NCBI GenBank assembly: GCA_020425885.1
Contig: JAGQRA010000086.1
Coordinates: forward strand, 1 to 26,080
Reading direction: 5' to 3'
Source: Planctomycetota bacterium
Lineage (GTDB): Bacteria; Planctomycetota; UBA1135; UBA2386
DNA: 26,080 bases
Below the pieces are notes generated by a model. The model was given only the letters and a program-made list of their open reading frames with translations, was not told the origin of the DNA and searched no databases. Of this stretch, positions 14,921-24,335 are shown one piece after another (the stretch's first letter is position 1; the number at the start of each line of letters is the position of its first letter). Position numbers and translations under genes: made by a program.

Positions 14921-16678
14921 ATGACGAATCCCACCCGCGTGCTCGGCCTGCTGCCCTGCCTTCTCGCCCTCGCCGATCCGGCCCAGGCCCAATGGTCCTC
15001 GACGTCCGCGGCCAACCTCGCGATCGGCGATGGCGCCGGCGACCAGGTCCAGGCCAAGGTGGTGCCGACCGCCGATGGTGGCTGCTACATCAGCTGGTTC
15101 GATTCGGACCCGAACGGTTCGCCGGCATTCGGCTACGACGTGCGCCTGCAACGACTCGACGCCGGCGGCCACGAGCTGTGGCCGCACCGCGGCATCCTGG
15201 TCGCCGACCGCGGCTTCAGCTCGACGCAGGACTACGGGCTCGACGTCGATCTCTTCGACCACGCGCTGCTCACGTTCCGCGACGACCGCTTCGGCGGCAC
15301 GCAGATCACCGCGGCGCGCGTCGACCCGGCCGGCACCCTGGTCTGGGGCAGCAATGGCGTGCAGCTGACCAACACCACCGCGTTCGTCGCGGTGCCGAAG
15401 ATCTGCGGCACGAGCGACGGCAACTGCGTCGTCGCCTGGACCGAGAACGCCGATGTCCAGGTGCAGAAGCTGGACCCCGCGGGCACGGCGGTGTGGGCCG
15501 CGAACGTGGTGCTGTCCGCCGCCGGCTCCAACCTGGCGTCGAGCGACCTCCATGCCGCCGACGCCGGCGGCGCGATCCTCGCCCTGCAGCAGTCCGGTTC
15601 GTTCACGAGCCCGCGCCACCTGCTGGCGCAGAAGCTCGACATCGGCGGCAATCTGCTCTGGGGCCCGGCCCACCTCGCCGTTTTCGACAACGGTTCGCTG
15701 CAGTTCGGCAACTACCCGCGCTTCGTGGTCGACGGCAGCGGCGGCGCGGTGTTCGGCTGGTACTCGAGCACGCCGGCGTTGGAGTGTCGGGCGCAACACG
15801 TCGACGCGGCCGGGGTCGAGCAGTTCGCGCACAACGGCGTCAGCGCATCGACCGGACCGGGAGACCGCGTCAATCCCGGCGTGGCCTTCGATCCCGCCAC
15901 GCAGACGACCTTCCTGGCCTACGTCGAGCAGAGCGGCGGACAGTACCGCATCGCGGCCCAGAGCTTCGACGCGATCGGCAATCGGCAATGGAGTCCGACC
16001 GGGGCGCCGATCACCACCTACGGCGCCGCAGCGGTCGCCGACGTCAATGCCCTGGCGATCGCGGGCATGATGGCGTTCTGGACCGAGGAGCCGGGCTTCG
16101 CCCAGGACCGGGTCTACGGCGCGCGGCTCGACGCCGCCGGCACTACGGTCGTGCCGCGGTTCGCTGTGTCGTCGACGCCGGCGGTCAAGTACCGCATCGC
16201 CGCGGCGGCGAGCAGCCTCGGCTACGCGATCCTTCTGTGGCAGGACCAGGGCTCGGGCACGTCCGACATCCTCGCCCAGAACGCGCTGCCGAACGGCAGC
16301 CTCGGCGGCGTGGCCAGCTTCGCCTCCCGCAACGGCACCGGTCTGAACCCGGTCTGCTTCACGACGACCGAGCGGCCGGCGCTAGGCACGACCTGGCACG
16401 GCGACGTCGCGCATTCGGCGACCACGATCGCCACCGGGATGGTCGTCGACTTCACAGCGACCACCGGCCCGGTCCTGCCCGGCGTCGGCGAGTTGCTGGT
16501 GCCGTTCCCGGCGGCGTACTCGGCGGTCCGGTTCTCGTCCGGCAGCAGCGACCAGCACACGCTCTTGCTGCCGGGCGATCTCGCCTTCGTCGGCTTCCTG
16601 TTCGCGGCGCAGGCGGCGACCCTGGATGGCGCCGGCGCCCACGCCTGCAACGCGCTCGATCTCAGGCTCGGTCTCTGA
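14921..16678 (+). CDS. Secreted beta-propeller-like repeat protein with shared C-terminal domain
   Basis: 585 residues. Residues 1-23 are a signal peptide ending PAQA, with Gln24 next. From about residue 30 to 470 the sequence repeats a unit in which a strand such as VQKLDPAGTAVW, LQRLDAGGHELW, AQKLDIGGNLLW or ARVDPAGTLVW (LDxxGxxxW pattern) alternates with glycine- and aspartate-rich strands such as GGCYISWFDS and GNCVVAWTEN, the pattern of a beta-propeller or similar all-beta repeat. Residues 488-585 form the shared C-terminal domain (LGTTW motif). It is probably extracellular and no active-site motif is seen. A 141-bp GC-rich gap separates it from the previous gene, so it may have its own promoter. 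No Shine-Dalgarno sequence precedes the ATG; the start rests on the signal peptide. Confidence 0.85.
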   Translation: MTNPTRVLGLLPCLLALADPAQAQWSSTSAANLAIGDGAGDQVQAKVVPTADGGCYISWFDSDPNGSPAFGYDVRLQRLDAGGHELWPHRGILVADRGFSSTQDYGLDVDLFDHALLTFRDDRFGGTQITAARVDPAGTLVWGSNGVQLTNTTAFVAVPKICGTSDGNCVVAWTENADVQVQKLDPAGTAVWAANVVLSAAGSNLASSDLHAADAGGAILALQQSGSFTSPRHLLAQKLDIGGNLLWGPAHLAVFDNGSLQFGNYPRFVVDGSGGAVFGWYSSTPALECRAQHVDAAGVEQFAHNGVSASTGPGDRVNPGVAFDPATQTTFLAYVEQSGGQYRIAAQSFDAIGNRQWSPTGAPITTYGAAAVADVNALAIAGMMAFWTEEPGFAQDRVYGARLDAAGTTVVPRFAVSSTPAVKYRIAAAASSLGYAILLWQDQGSGTSDILAQNALPNGSLGGVASFASRNGTGLNPVCFTTTERPALGTTWHGDVAHSATTIATGMVVDFTATTGPVLPGVGELLVPFPAAYSAVRFSSGSSDQHTLLLPGDLAFVGFLFAAQAATLDGAGAHACNALDLRLGL

Positions 16679-16834
16679 CGCCGCGCCAGGCGGCCGATGC
16701 CGCCCGGGCACCTCACGCCCCCGTGCCAACGTCGTATCGGGCCTGCCCCGCCACGCCGACTCGCGCAGGATTGCCATAGTGCTGAGCCTCGGCGTCCGAC
16801 ACGGCCGATAGACTGCGACCAACAAGAACCTCGA

Positions 16835-18043
16835 TTGGTCGACATCCTTCTCTTCGGAGCGTTCGCCGCGACGCTGTTCGGTATCGCGAGATACCACAAG
16901 CTTGCTCTCCGCATCGCCGCCAGCGGATTGATCACCGTTCTCGTCGTGCGGCTCGCGATGACCGACTTCAGTCTCGTCGAGCACCTGCACGAGGAGTGGC
17001 GCGACCTGCTTAACCTGGCCGGCCTGCTGCTCGGCTTCTCGGTGCTCGCCAACCACTTCGAGCGCAGCCGCCTGCCGGAGCGTCTGACCCGGGTGTTGCC
17101 CGGCGGCGTCGCCGGCGCCTTCCTGCTGCTGGTGATCGTCGCGCTGCTGTCGATGGTGCTCGACAACATCGCGGCGGCGCTGATCGGCGGCTCGGCGGCG
17201 ATCACGTTGTTCCGACGCAAGGTCCACATCGGCTATCTCGCCGCCATCGTCGCGGCCAGCAACGCCGGCGGCGCGGGTTCGGTGGTCGGCGACACCACGA
17301 CGACGATGATCTGGTTGTCCGGAGTGGCGCCGCAGCACGTGCTGCACGCGACCATCGGCGCCGTGGTCGCGATCGCCTTCTTCGGCACCTTCGCGAGCCG
17401 TCAGCAGAACGCGCTGCAACCGCTGGTCGCCGAGGGCTATGGCACCGACGGCGTCGACTACGCCCAGGTCGGCATCGTCGGCCTGATCCTGGTCGCGGCC
17501 GTCGCCACCAACGTCTTGTTCGAGCTGCCGGCCGCCGGCGTCTGGGGCGCGATCCTGCTCGGCAGCACGGTGCGGAAGCCGGAGTGGAGCGTGCTGCCGC
17601 AGGCCGCGGTCGGCACGGCGTTCCTGCTCTGCCTCGTGATGTCGGCCTCGATGATGCCGGTCGACCAACTGCCGCAGCCGTCCGAGTGGACCGCGCTCGG
17701 ACTCGGTGGGGTGTCGTCGGTGTTCGACAACATCCCGCTGACCAAGCTGGCGATCGAACAGGGCAACTACGACTGGGGCTTCCTCGCCTACTGCGTCGGC
17801 TACGGCGGATCGATGATGTGGTTCGGTTCGTCGGCCGGCGTCGCGTTGTCCGGCCTGTTCCCCGAGGCGCGGTCGGTCAAGCACTGGCTCCTCGGTGGCT
17901 GGCACGTCGCCGTCGGCTACTTGCTCGGCTTCTTCGCGATGCTGCTGTTGCTCGGCTGGCACCCCGAGCACGCCGCCAAGGCTCCGCACACGGTCGACGG
18001 TCAGGCCATCTACCAACACGAACCGGGTTCGCCGTTGAAGTGA
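16835..18043 (+). CDS. NhaD/citrate-transporter-like cation:proton antiporter or anion permease
   Basis: A polytopic inner-membrane protein of the ion-transporter (IT) superfamily, about 402 residues if initiated at the TTG at 16835. No ATG is suitably placed: the only upstream in-frame ATG (16697) adds a 46-residue Pro/Arg-rich leader, and the next internal one (residue 42) would remove the first helix. Two pseudo-symmetric signature segments are present: D110-N111 in VLDNIAAALIGG and D298-N299 in VFDNIPLTKL, plus a strongly conserved SNAGGAGSVVGDTTTTMIW block at about 142-160, as in NhaD-type antiporters. Na+/H+ exchange is likely, but the substrate cannot be settled from sequence. The stop overlaps the GTG of the RNA methyltransferase gene (GTGA), so the two are co-translated. 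Confidence 0.85.
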   Translation: MVDILLFGAFAATLFGIARYHKLALRIAASGLITVLVVRLAMTDFSLVEHLHEEWRDLLNLAGLLLGFSVLANHFERSRLPERLTRVLPGGVAGAFLLLVIVALLSMVLDNIAAALIGGSAAITLFRRKVHIGYLAAIVAASNAGGAGSVVGDTTTTMIWLSGVAPQHVLHATIGAVVAIAFFGTFASRQQNALQPLVAEGYGTDGVDYAQVGIVGLILVAAVATNVLFELPAAGVWGAILLGSTVRKPEWSVLPQAAVGTAFLLCLVMSASMMPVDQLPQPSEWTALGLGGVSSVFDNIPLTKLAIEQGNYDWGFLAYCVGYGGSMMWFGSSAGVALSGLFPEARSVKHWLLGGWHVAVGYLLGFFAMLLLLGWHPEHAAKAPHTVDGQAIYQHEPGSPLK

Positions 18044-19296
18044 GCCCGGCGCCATCCGCGCCGCGGTATCGCCAATTGCCTGTCGCCAGGCGGACCGGCC
18101 CGCTATTGCTGCAGCGCGTGACCGCTCCCCATCGCACCGATCTGCACTGCCCACACTTCGGTCGCTGCGGAGGCTGCACGCTGCTCGACGTCGGCATCGA
18201 CGAGCAGTTGCTGCGGAAGCAGACCCGGGCCCGCGAACTGCTGGCGCCGTGGCTCCTTGGCATCGAGCCGGCGATCGCGCCGCCGCCGCGCACGCCGCGC
18301 CACGACCGCACCGCGATCCTGTTCCCGGCACAGCGGCGCGATCGCGAGCTAAGGCTCGGCATCTTCCGCCCCGGCACGCATGAGATCGAACCGATCGAGG
18401 ATTGTCGCATCCAGCACAAGGGACTGACCCGGCTCGCCGTGCGCGCCGGCGAGGTGCTGCGCGCGCTGCGGCTGCCGGCCTACGACGAGATCGCCCATCG
18501 TGGCCTGGTGCGTGCGTTCCGCGCCCGCGTCATGGCCAGCACCGGCGAGCTGCTGTTCGGCCTGGTCGTCACCGACGACGCCATCCGCGACGCCGAACGC
18601 CTGGCCGAGCGCATGTGGCGCGCCGCCACCGACCTGCGCGACGACCAGGGCCAGCCGCTCGAGCCGATCGGCTTCGTGCTCAACAAGAACCCGCACCGCG
18701 GCAACGTGCTGCTCGGTCCCGACACCGTCGTGCAACGCGGGCGCGGCTGGCAGCGCGACGAGGTCGCCGGCCTGCAGCTGCGCGTCTCGTTCGCCAGCTT
18801 CTACCAGCAGAACCGGCACGCCGATGCGATCCTGTTCCGACCGGCGCTGGCCATGCTCGGCCCGGTGACCGGACTGCGGGTCGTCGATGGTTACGGCGGC
18901 ATCGGCGCGTTCGGCCTGCGGCTGCTGCGCGCGGGCGCCGCCGAGGTGACGATCATCGAGAGCTCGCCGAGTGCATGCGCCGACGCGCGCCACAACCTGC
19001 ACGACAACGCGTTCCGCAACGGCAGCGTGCGCGAGGAGGCATTCGGCCAGACGCCGCTGCCGCCGTGCGACCTGCTCATCGCCGACCCGCCGCGGGCCGG
19101 ACTCATGGCACAGGGTGCGGCCGCGATCCTCGCCGCCGCGCCGGCTCGGGTGCTGCTGGTGTCGTGCGCGCTGGAGTCACTGGCCCGCGACCTCGGGCAG
19201 TTGGCGCCGGCCTATCGCGTCACCGAGCTGCGGCTGTGCGACCTGTTCCCGCACACCGAGCACGTCGAGGCGTTGACGATGCTCGAGCGGCGGTGA
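18040..19296 (+). CDS. Fe-S RNA (uracil-5-)-methyltransferase, RlmC/RlmD/TrmA family
   Basis: 418 residues from a GTG at 18040 that overlaps the antiporter stop; a GTG at 18118 is an alternative. Cys37, Cys43 and Cys46 (C-x5-C-x2-C in CPHFGRCGGC) and Cys122 are placed to bind the [4Fe-4S] cluster of RlmD-like enzymes. There is no N-terminal TRAM domain, as in RlmC. The methyltransferase part is complete: FYQQN at 254-258, SAM loop DGYGGIG at 283-289, DPPR at 349-352, the nucleophile Cys376 in VSCALESLARDL, and the general base Glu410 in FPHTEHVEAL. It should methylate C5 of a uridine in rRNA or tRNA using SAM; which site is modified cannot be told from sequence. The link to a transporter gene by overlap is unusual and may be only genomic economy. 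Confidence 0.92.
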   Translation: MSPAPSAPRYRQLPVARRTGPLLLQRVTAPHRTDLHCPHFGRCGGCTLLDVGIDEQLLRKQTRARELLAPWLLGIEPAIAPPPRTPRHDRTAILFPAQRRDRELRLGIFRPGTHEIEPIEDCRIQHKGLTRLAVRAGEVLRALRLPAYDEIAHRGLVRAFRARVMASTGELLFGLVVTDDAIRDAERLAERMWRAATDLRDDQGQPLEPIGFVLNKNPHRGNVLLGPDTVVQRGRGWQRDEVAGLQLRVSFASFYQQNRHADAILFRPALAMLGPVTGLRVVDGYGGIGAFGLRLLRAGAAEVTIIESSPSACADARHNLHDNAFRNGSVREEAFGQTPLPPCDLLIADPPRAGLMAQGAAAILAAAPARVLLVSCALESLARDLGQLAPAYRVTELRLCDLFPHTEHVEALTMLERR

Positions 19297-19625
19297 GGGT
19301 TGCGGCGACCAGCCCATACTGGCAGCAGCGCACACCGGTGCAGAGCCCGCCGCCGCGGCGCCATCACCTGATGGCGTACGACGCGGCCCGCACGCGCACC
19401 GTGCTGCTTGGCGGCCTCGGCCCCACCGGCGCGCATCTGCAGAATTCATGGGAGTGGGACGGCTCGACCTGGCCCCCTGTCGCGACCACCAGCGCGCCTG
19501 TCAACCAGGGCTCGTCGCCATGGCCTACGACCCGGCACAGACCGCGACGATCGCGGTCGTCACCGTCGGCGGCCTCCCGTACCCGCATGGAGCCGTGGTC
19601 GAGACGCTGCTCACGCCCCCCGAGG
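19293..19625 (+). pseudogene. Remnant of a secreted Kelch-repeat protein
   Basis: Two Kelch-like repeats are readable in different frames. In the first frame, MAYDAARTRTVLLGG (starting 19371) is followed by LQNSWEWDGSTW. In the second, MAYDPAQTATIAVVTVGG starts at 19520, which is 149 nt downstream and so out of frame. Kelch propellers of planctomycetes repeat this MAYD/VLFGG/WEWDG pattern many times; here the signal peptide and the remaining repeats are absent and a frameshift lies between the two units (about 19470-19515). The GTG at 19293 overlaps the methyltransferase stop, but this is probably fortuitous. The remnant runs into the 3' end of the sigma-factor gene on the other strand, suggesting a deletion junction there. 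This accounts for the whole gap between the two intact genes. Confidence 0.65.
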
Positions 19626-20327
19626 GCGTGAGCACCAGGATCCCGCAATCAGCCCGGGGCTCGCCCGACCGATGGCGCCGAAGATCGACGCCAGCTCCTC
19701 GTCGAGGCTGATATCGGAAGTCAACTCACGCACCTCGTTCTCGATCACGGCCCGCAAGCGCTCGCGGCCACGGTGAAGAGCCTGGTGGATCGCATTCGGC
19801 TTGCAGGCAAGGCGCCTGGCGATCTCGGCAACTGCAACTGGCTGGGCGTCCTCGCCACTGGCGGTGACACCGTAGAACCACTCAATGACATCGGCGGAGT
19901 CCGGATGGGTTTCACGGACGGCTTTCAGCGCCGAACGGACGAGATGCCGCGCCCAAAGCTCGAGTTCGTGCTCCTCCGGCAATGGCGGCACCACGCAGAC
20001 CATTGCCGGGTCCGTCCCGACCCGCCCCGAGCGACCGCGGTGCCAACTGCGCGCGTAATTCGACACGACCCCGCGCAGGAACGCGCGAAAGCTCCGGCTC
20101 CTGTCGGCGCATTCGAACACTCGGCTTTCGAACAGATAGCCCCAGAAGCCGTCCGCCGCCTCGCTGGCGTCGCGACCCAAATGGCGACGCAGGATGGCGT
20201 AGATCAACTCGCGGTAGCGACTGGAGAACCACTCCCACGCGATCTCGGCGTTCACTCCCGAGAGCTGAGTGAGTATCGTCCAGCGCGTGGTTCTCGCGGT
20301 CCAGCGGGGCGGTTCGAAGGCGGCCAT
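19611..20327 (-). CDS. ECF-type sigma factor next to a Ser/Thr kinase
   Basis: 238 residues from the ATG at 20327; a GTG at 20366 is an alternative, and no clear ribosome-binding site separates them. Region 2 is about residues 14-95: TTRWTILTQL, then YRELIYAILRRHLGRDASEAADGFWGYLF and FRAFLRGVVSNYARSWHRG. Region 4 is about residues 140-205 and ends with the helix-turn-helix VAVAEIARRLACKPNAIHQA followed by LHRGRERLRAVIENEV. The TRWT opening and long region 2 resemble the sigma factors that planctomycetes place beside protein kinases. It lies 72 bp downstream of the kinase gene on the same strand and is probably in its operon. Phosphorylation of sigma or an associated regulator by the kinase would be the simplest model but is inference. 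Its 3' end converges on the Kelch remnant. Confidence 0.85.
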   Translation of the reverse strand: MAAFEPPRWTARTTRWTILTQLSGVNAEIAWEWFSSRYRELIYAILRRHLGRDASEAADGFWGYLFESRVFECADRSRSFRAFLRGVVSNYARSWHRGRSGRVGTDPAMVCVVPPLPEEHELELWARHLVRSALKAVRETHPDSADVIEWFYGVTASGEDAQPVAVAEIARRLACKPNAIHQALHRGRERLRAVIENEVRELTSDISLDEELASIFGAIGRASPGLIAGSWCSRPRGA

Positions 20328-20399
20328 TCCGGGACGAACGTACCCGGCGGCCGAGCCGGCGACCACCCGGTCCGCGTCGACGCCTCAGGATTGCGTCGC

Positions 20400-23300
20400 T
20401 CACTCACGGTCCTTTTCGCCGTCCGCCACCGCAGGCGCCAGTTCCTCGAATGCGGCGCGCAGCTGTCTCCATTGTGCGGCCCTTGGGGGGTCGAGGGCTT
20501 CGGGCATCTCAAGCGGACCACTGAGAGGCGAACTCCCGAGCACCGAGAGTCGAAGGCGTTCGGCAGTCGCGGCAGCCGGGGTGTCGCGGGGAATCGAACG
20601 GATCTCGTCGAGCATTCTGCGGAGTCGTTCGTGTGTGCGTAACGCGAACACTGCCCGCTGCTGCTCCGAGAGCGCTGAGTCCATCGCTGCCCGACAACTG
20701 GCGTCCGCGATGGACAAGAAGATTGCGACCCGCTCTGTCGCCACATCCGGCAGGTCCGAAAGCAGCTTCTGGATCACCCGCTCGACCTCGGCATGGCGCC
20801 TCAAGCGGGCGCCGGAGGACACGGCGTCTTGCCGTTCATGGGGCGGGGCGTCTTGGTCTGGGGCCGCCAGCAGGGAAAGAGAGCGCGGCTCCTTCCCGAT
20901 AAGGTGGTCCAGCTTCACCAGCAAAGCGCCGGAGTCCAGTTTCCATGACGGCTCCCGCGATCCGATCTCATGCCCCCGGCCGAGATACGCGCGAGCTTCG
21001 GCGAGCTGGCCGATGTCCTGCAGGGCGAGACCGAGGCCGCACAACCCCTTTGCATGATCCGGCTCGCGGGCGATCACCTCCCGAAACTGCGCCGCGGCTT
21101 CCTCGGGCCGCCAAGCCGTGCGCAGGGCATCTCCAAGACCGCACCGGTAGTCCAGACTCAAGGGCTCGATGTCGACTGCGCGCCGCATCGCGCCCACGCT
21201 ATCCAATCGATCGGCGTAGGTTCGTCGCGAGAGCAGCAATTGCCCCAGGAGGTTGTACCACATGCCGGAGTTCAGGCGTTCGGCATCCGCGCGGGCCATC
21301 TCGATGGCCTCGTCGATGCAGCCGGCAGCTCTCATTGCACGAGCCCAGCCCAAGGCCACCTTCGGGTCATCGGGCGCAAAGGCCAGCGCCTTGCGACCCT
21401 GATCAGCGGCAGACACATAGCGGTGCGCTTGGGCTAGCGCCGTCGATGCCGAGTAGTGACCCTCTCGTGACGGCATCCGATCCGCGGTCTCGAGCAGGGC
21501 GGCGACCGCACGGTCGCACTCCCCGGCCTCATCGCGCTGGCTTCGGAACGCAACGAGCAGAGCTCGCGGCTGTATGGCGTCAGGCCGCAGTTCCGCAGCC
21601 ATTTGAGCGGCTTCCACAGCTTCGTCCGTTGCGGCCTTGCGCCTCAAGTGGGCGAGCGCCAGAGAGATGCTGAGGTAATAGGCCGCACCAATGTCCTCCT
21701 CCGATTCGACAGGGCAGCGTTCGAGCGATTGCACCCCCCTTCGCATCGCCTCCATCCTGAGATCTTCGCGCTTGACCTTCAGCAGGGTCGCGGCCTGCGG
21801 CGCCCGCACGCGATACTCCTTCGGGTTGCGAGCAACCGCCTCCTCGAACGCCCGTTGCCCTCCCTCCACATCGCCAGTCATCGTCAGCGCGACGCCGAGG
21901 AACTGGCGCGGATCCCCCTCCTTCGGCGCGATTTCGATCGCCTGCTGGCAGACCGGAATCGCCTCCTCGTAGCGCTTGAGGCGAACGAGCGCCCAAGCCA
22001 CGTTCGCCGTCGCGAGCGGATGTTCCGGCCAGAGTTCGATCGTGGCTCGAAACTCCCGGAGTGCCGACTCCTCATCGTGCGCCTCGAGCAGATAGTAGCC
22101 CAGATTGTTGTGGGCCCACGGGTCTTCGGGATCGACTTCGATGCACCGACGCAGGGCCTCGATCGCCCACGGGATCTGACCGCTCTCGAAGTGGCAGTAG
22201 CCGAGCCCGAACCAGGCCAGGTCCGGGGCGATCGCCGCGAGGGCACTGTAGTGCCGATAGGCGCGATCGAAATCGTGGTCGACCAGGAAGAGGCGCCCGA
22301 GGTGAGTGTGCAACCGCAGATCTCTGGGGTTGTGAACCCAGGCCTCTTCGAGCATCGCGACGGCCAGTCCTTCTTGATGCGTGCGCCTCAGGGCAATCGA
22401 GAACAGCAGCGCGGCACCCGGAACAAGACCCGACTCCCGCCACTCAGCCGTCACGCCGGCGAGCCTGTGCTCGTCGATATCTTCGCCGGCGAACAACGCC
22501 CTGACGGTTTCGCGGGCCGCGTCTTCGGGCCCGAGGGCTCGCGCCACTGCAAAGCAACGCTGCGCTCCCGCTTTGTCGCCGCGAAACCAGCGACACGCGG
22601 CCCAGAGATCGAACTCGTCGACGAACTCGGCCGTCGATGCGCCGCGAAAGAGCGCCGCCACATCCTCCGGAGACGAGCCATCGAGCGCGATCCCGTGGCG
22701 CCGCATGACCTCGGCGTAGTGGTCGTCCAACCACGCGACCACCTGATCCGACCGCTGCATGCGAGACCCCGGTGCGAGGCCGACGCGACGGAACTCCACG
22801 AGCTGTCGACGATGCAGATCGCGTCGGCTTCGTTCTGCGGCGTTCGTTGCTCGTTCGCGCTCGATCTCGCGACCAAGCTGCTGGACTTCACCGGTCAGCT
22901 CCGCCGGGCCCGACGGAGCCGCCAAGATGGTCCTGGCGCGGCCGATCGCCGACGCGGCCGCGTGCCAATGGACGTCCGCTGTCTCGACCGGGGTCGCGCG
23001 CGCCTGAGCCCGTTCGAGCGTAGCTTCGTTCAACGCCGCCCGCACTGTCAGGGCCTGTTCCTCATGCTGCCTCCGCTCGATGGCTGCCGACCGCCACGCG
23101 AACACGCCGACGACCGCCGCACAAGACGCCAGCACCAAGGCGCTGCCGCACATGGCGGCTTGGCGACGGAACAGCTTCCGGACGCGATAGACCGTGCTCG
23201 GCCTACGGGCTCGAACCGGCAGGTTCGCGAGATGGCGTTCGAGGTCGTCCGCGAAGTCGCCAGGAGTCTGATAGCGACGGTCAGGCTCCGGCGCGAGTGC

Positions 23301-24335
23301 AGTCAGGGTGATCGCGTCCAGATCGCCGGCGATCGCACGCCGCAGCCTGGTACGACGCGCGGCATCGCCTTTCGGCTTCCCGAACGCCGATCCAACCCGC
23401 ACACGGGTACTCGGCCGGGGCGTATCCGCGAAGGGCTCCAAGCTCCCTTCCGCAGACGACCGCTTCACCTGTTGTCGCGGGAGCACACCGGTGAGGAGTT
23501 CGAACAGCACGACGCCCAGCGAGTACACATCGCTCCTCGTGTCGACGAAGCGCGAAGCACCGGCAGCCTGCTCGGGAGCCATGTACTCGGGTGTGCCGAG
23601 CACTCGCCCGTCACTGGTGTGCAACGGTTGCCGCACCGTGCCGTCGTGGATCGCCTTGGCCACTCCGAAGTCGATCAACCGAGGCGTCGGCCGGTCGTCC
23701 TGGATCTCCACGAGAATGTTCGACGGCTTGACGTCGCGATGGATCACCCCCTTCTGGTGTGCGTGGTGCACGCCACGGCAGGCGGCGATGAGCAGCCGCA
23801 GGCGTTGCTCGAGGCCGACGCCACGCGCCTCGCAGAAGGTCGTGATCGGCGTGCCGCGGATCAACTCCATTGCGAAGTACGGCTGTCCTTCCGCCGTCTG
23901 CCCCGACTCGAACACGCGCGCGATGTTCGGGTGTGTCATCAACGCGAGTGCCTGGCGCTCGGCTTCGAAGCGCGCCAGGATCTCCAGTGAGACGAGCCCG
24001 CGCTTGACGACCTTCAACGCCACCGTCCGCCGTACCGGCAGATCCTGCTCGGCGTGGTAGACGGTGCCCATTCCGCCTTCGCCGAGCACGTCGATGATCC
24101 GGAACGGTCCGACCTGCCGCGGGTGTCGAACGGCGTCGAGATCCTGTCCCATGGAGGCAACGAACTCAGCATGCATACCGATCGCTTCGCGGTGTTCCGG
24201 GTAGCGCTCGCACAGCGAGTCCAGGGCCCTGGTCGGGTCTCCGGCCTGGCGATAGAGCAGCCCGAACAGCACCTCCGCGAGATCCGCCGGCAGTCCGGGG
24301 AGGGGAATCGGCTCCTGTTCCAGTTCGTCACCCAT
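20400..24335 (-). CDS. Membrane Ser/Thr protein kinase with long TPR sensor domain
   Basis: 1311 residues. After a ~75-residue N-terminal helical segment, the Hanks-type kinase domain spans about 77-370: Gly loop GEGGMG 85-90, catalytic Lys108 in [14 protein letters not shown] 199-206 with the proton acceptor Asp201, DFG 222-224 and APE 253-255, so all catalytic residues are present. One transmembrane helix lies near 392-413, placing the kinase in the cytoplasm and the rest outside. A charged, probably coiled-coil stretch (about 415-520) follows. From about 560 to 1130 there are many TPR-like units, for example [22 protein letters not shown] and [17 protein letters not shown]. TPRs bind protein partners, which would make this a protein-sensing kinase. 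The ATG overlaps the methyltransferase stop by 8 nt (ATGGGTGA); the sigma gene follows. Confidence 0.93.
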   Translation of the reverse strand: MGDELEQEPIPLPGLPADLAEVLFGLLYRQAGDPTRALDSLCERYPEHREAIGMHAEFVASMGQDLDAVRHPRQVGPFRIIDVLGEGGMGTVYHAEQDLPVRRTVALKVVKRGLVSLEILARFEAERQALALMTHPNIARVFESGQTAEGQPYFAMELIRGTPITTFCEARGVGLEQRLRLLIAACRGVHHAHQKGVIHRDVKPSNILVEIQDDRPTPRLIDFGVAKAIHDGTVRQPLHTSDGRVLGTPEYMAPEQAAGASRFVDTRSDVYSLGVVLFELLTGVLPRQQVKRSSAEGSLEPFADTPRPSTRVRVGSAFGKPKGDAARRTRLRRAIAGDLDAITLTALAPEPDRRYQTPGDFADDLERHLANLPVRARRPSTVYRVRKLFRRQAAMCGSALVLASCAAVVGVFAWRSAAIERRQHEEQALTVRAALNEATLERAQARATPVETADVHWHAAASAIGRARTILAAPSGPAELTGEVQQLGREIERERATNAAERSRRDLHRRQLVEFRRVGLAPGSRMQRSDQVVAWLDDHYAEVMRRHGIALDGSSPEDVAALFRGASTAEFVDEFDLWAACRWFRGDKAGAQRCFAVARALGPEDAARETVRALFAGEDIDEHRLAGVTAEWRESGLVPGAALLFSIALRRTHQEGLAVAMLEEAWVHNPRDLRLHTHLGRLFLVDHDFDRAYRHYSALAAIAPDLAWFGLGYCHFESGQIPWAIEALRRCIEVDPEDPWAHNNLGYYLLEAHDEESALREFRATIELWPEHPLATANVAWALVRLKRYEEAIPVCQQAIEIAPKEGDPRQFLGVALTMTGDVEGGQRAFEEAVARNPKEYRVRAPQAATLLKVKREDLRMEAMRRGVQSLERCPVESEEDIGAAYYLSISLALAHLRRKAATDEAVEAAQMAAELRPDAIQPRALLVAFRSQRDEAGECDRAVAALLETADRMPSREGHYSASTALAQAHRYVSAADQGRKALAFAPDDPKVALGWARAMRAAGCIDEAIEMARADAERLNSGMWYNLLGQLLLSRRTYADRLDSVGAMRRAVDIEPLSLDYRCGLGDALRTAWRPEEAAAQFREVIAREPDHAKGLCGLGLALQDIGQLAEARAYLGRGHEIGSREPSWKLDSGALLVKLDHLIGKEPRSLSLLAAPDQDAPPHERQDAVSSGARLRRHAEVERVIQKLLSDLPDVATERVAIFLSIADASCRAAMDSALSEQQRAVFALRTHERLRRMLDEIRSIPRDTPAAATAERLRLSVLGSSPLSGPLEMPEALDPPRAAQWRQLRAAFEELAPAVADGEKDRE

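Noticed and set aside
13790..15988. Long minus-strand open frame (732 codons) opposite two secreted-protein genes
   Set aside because: It has Arg/Ala/Gly/Val-rich composition with no recognisable domain, and it lies opposite two frames with signal peptides and structured repeats. It is a by-product of the high GC content.
16771..16812. TTGCCA and GATAGACT as a promoter for the permease
   Set aside because: The two elements are about 30 nt apart, too far for a -35/-10 pair.
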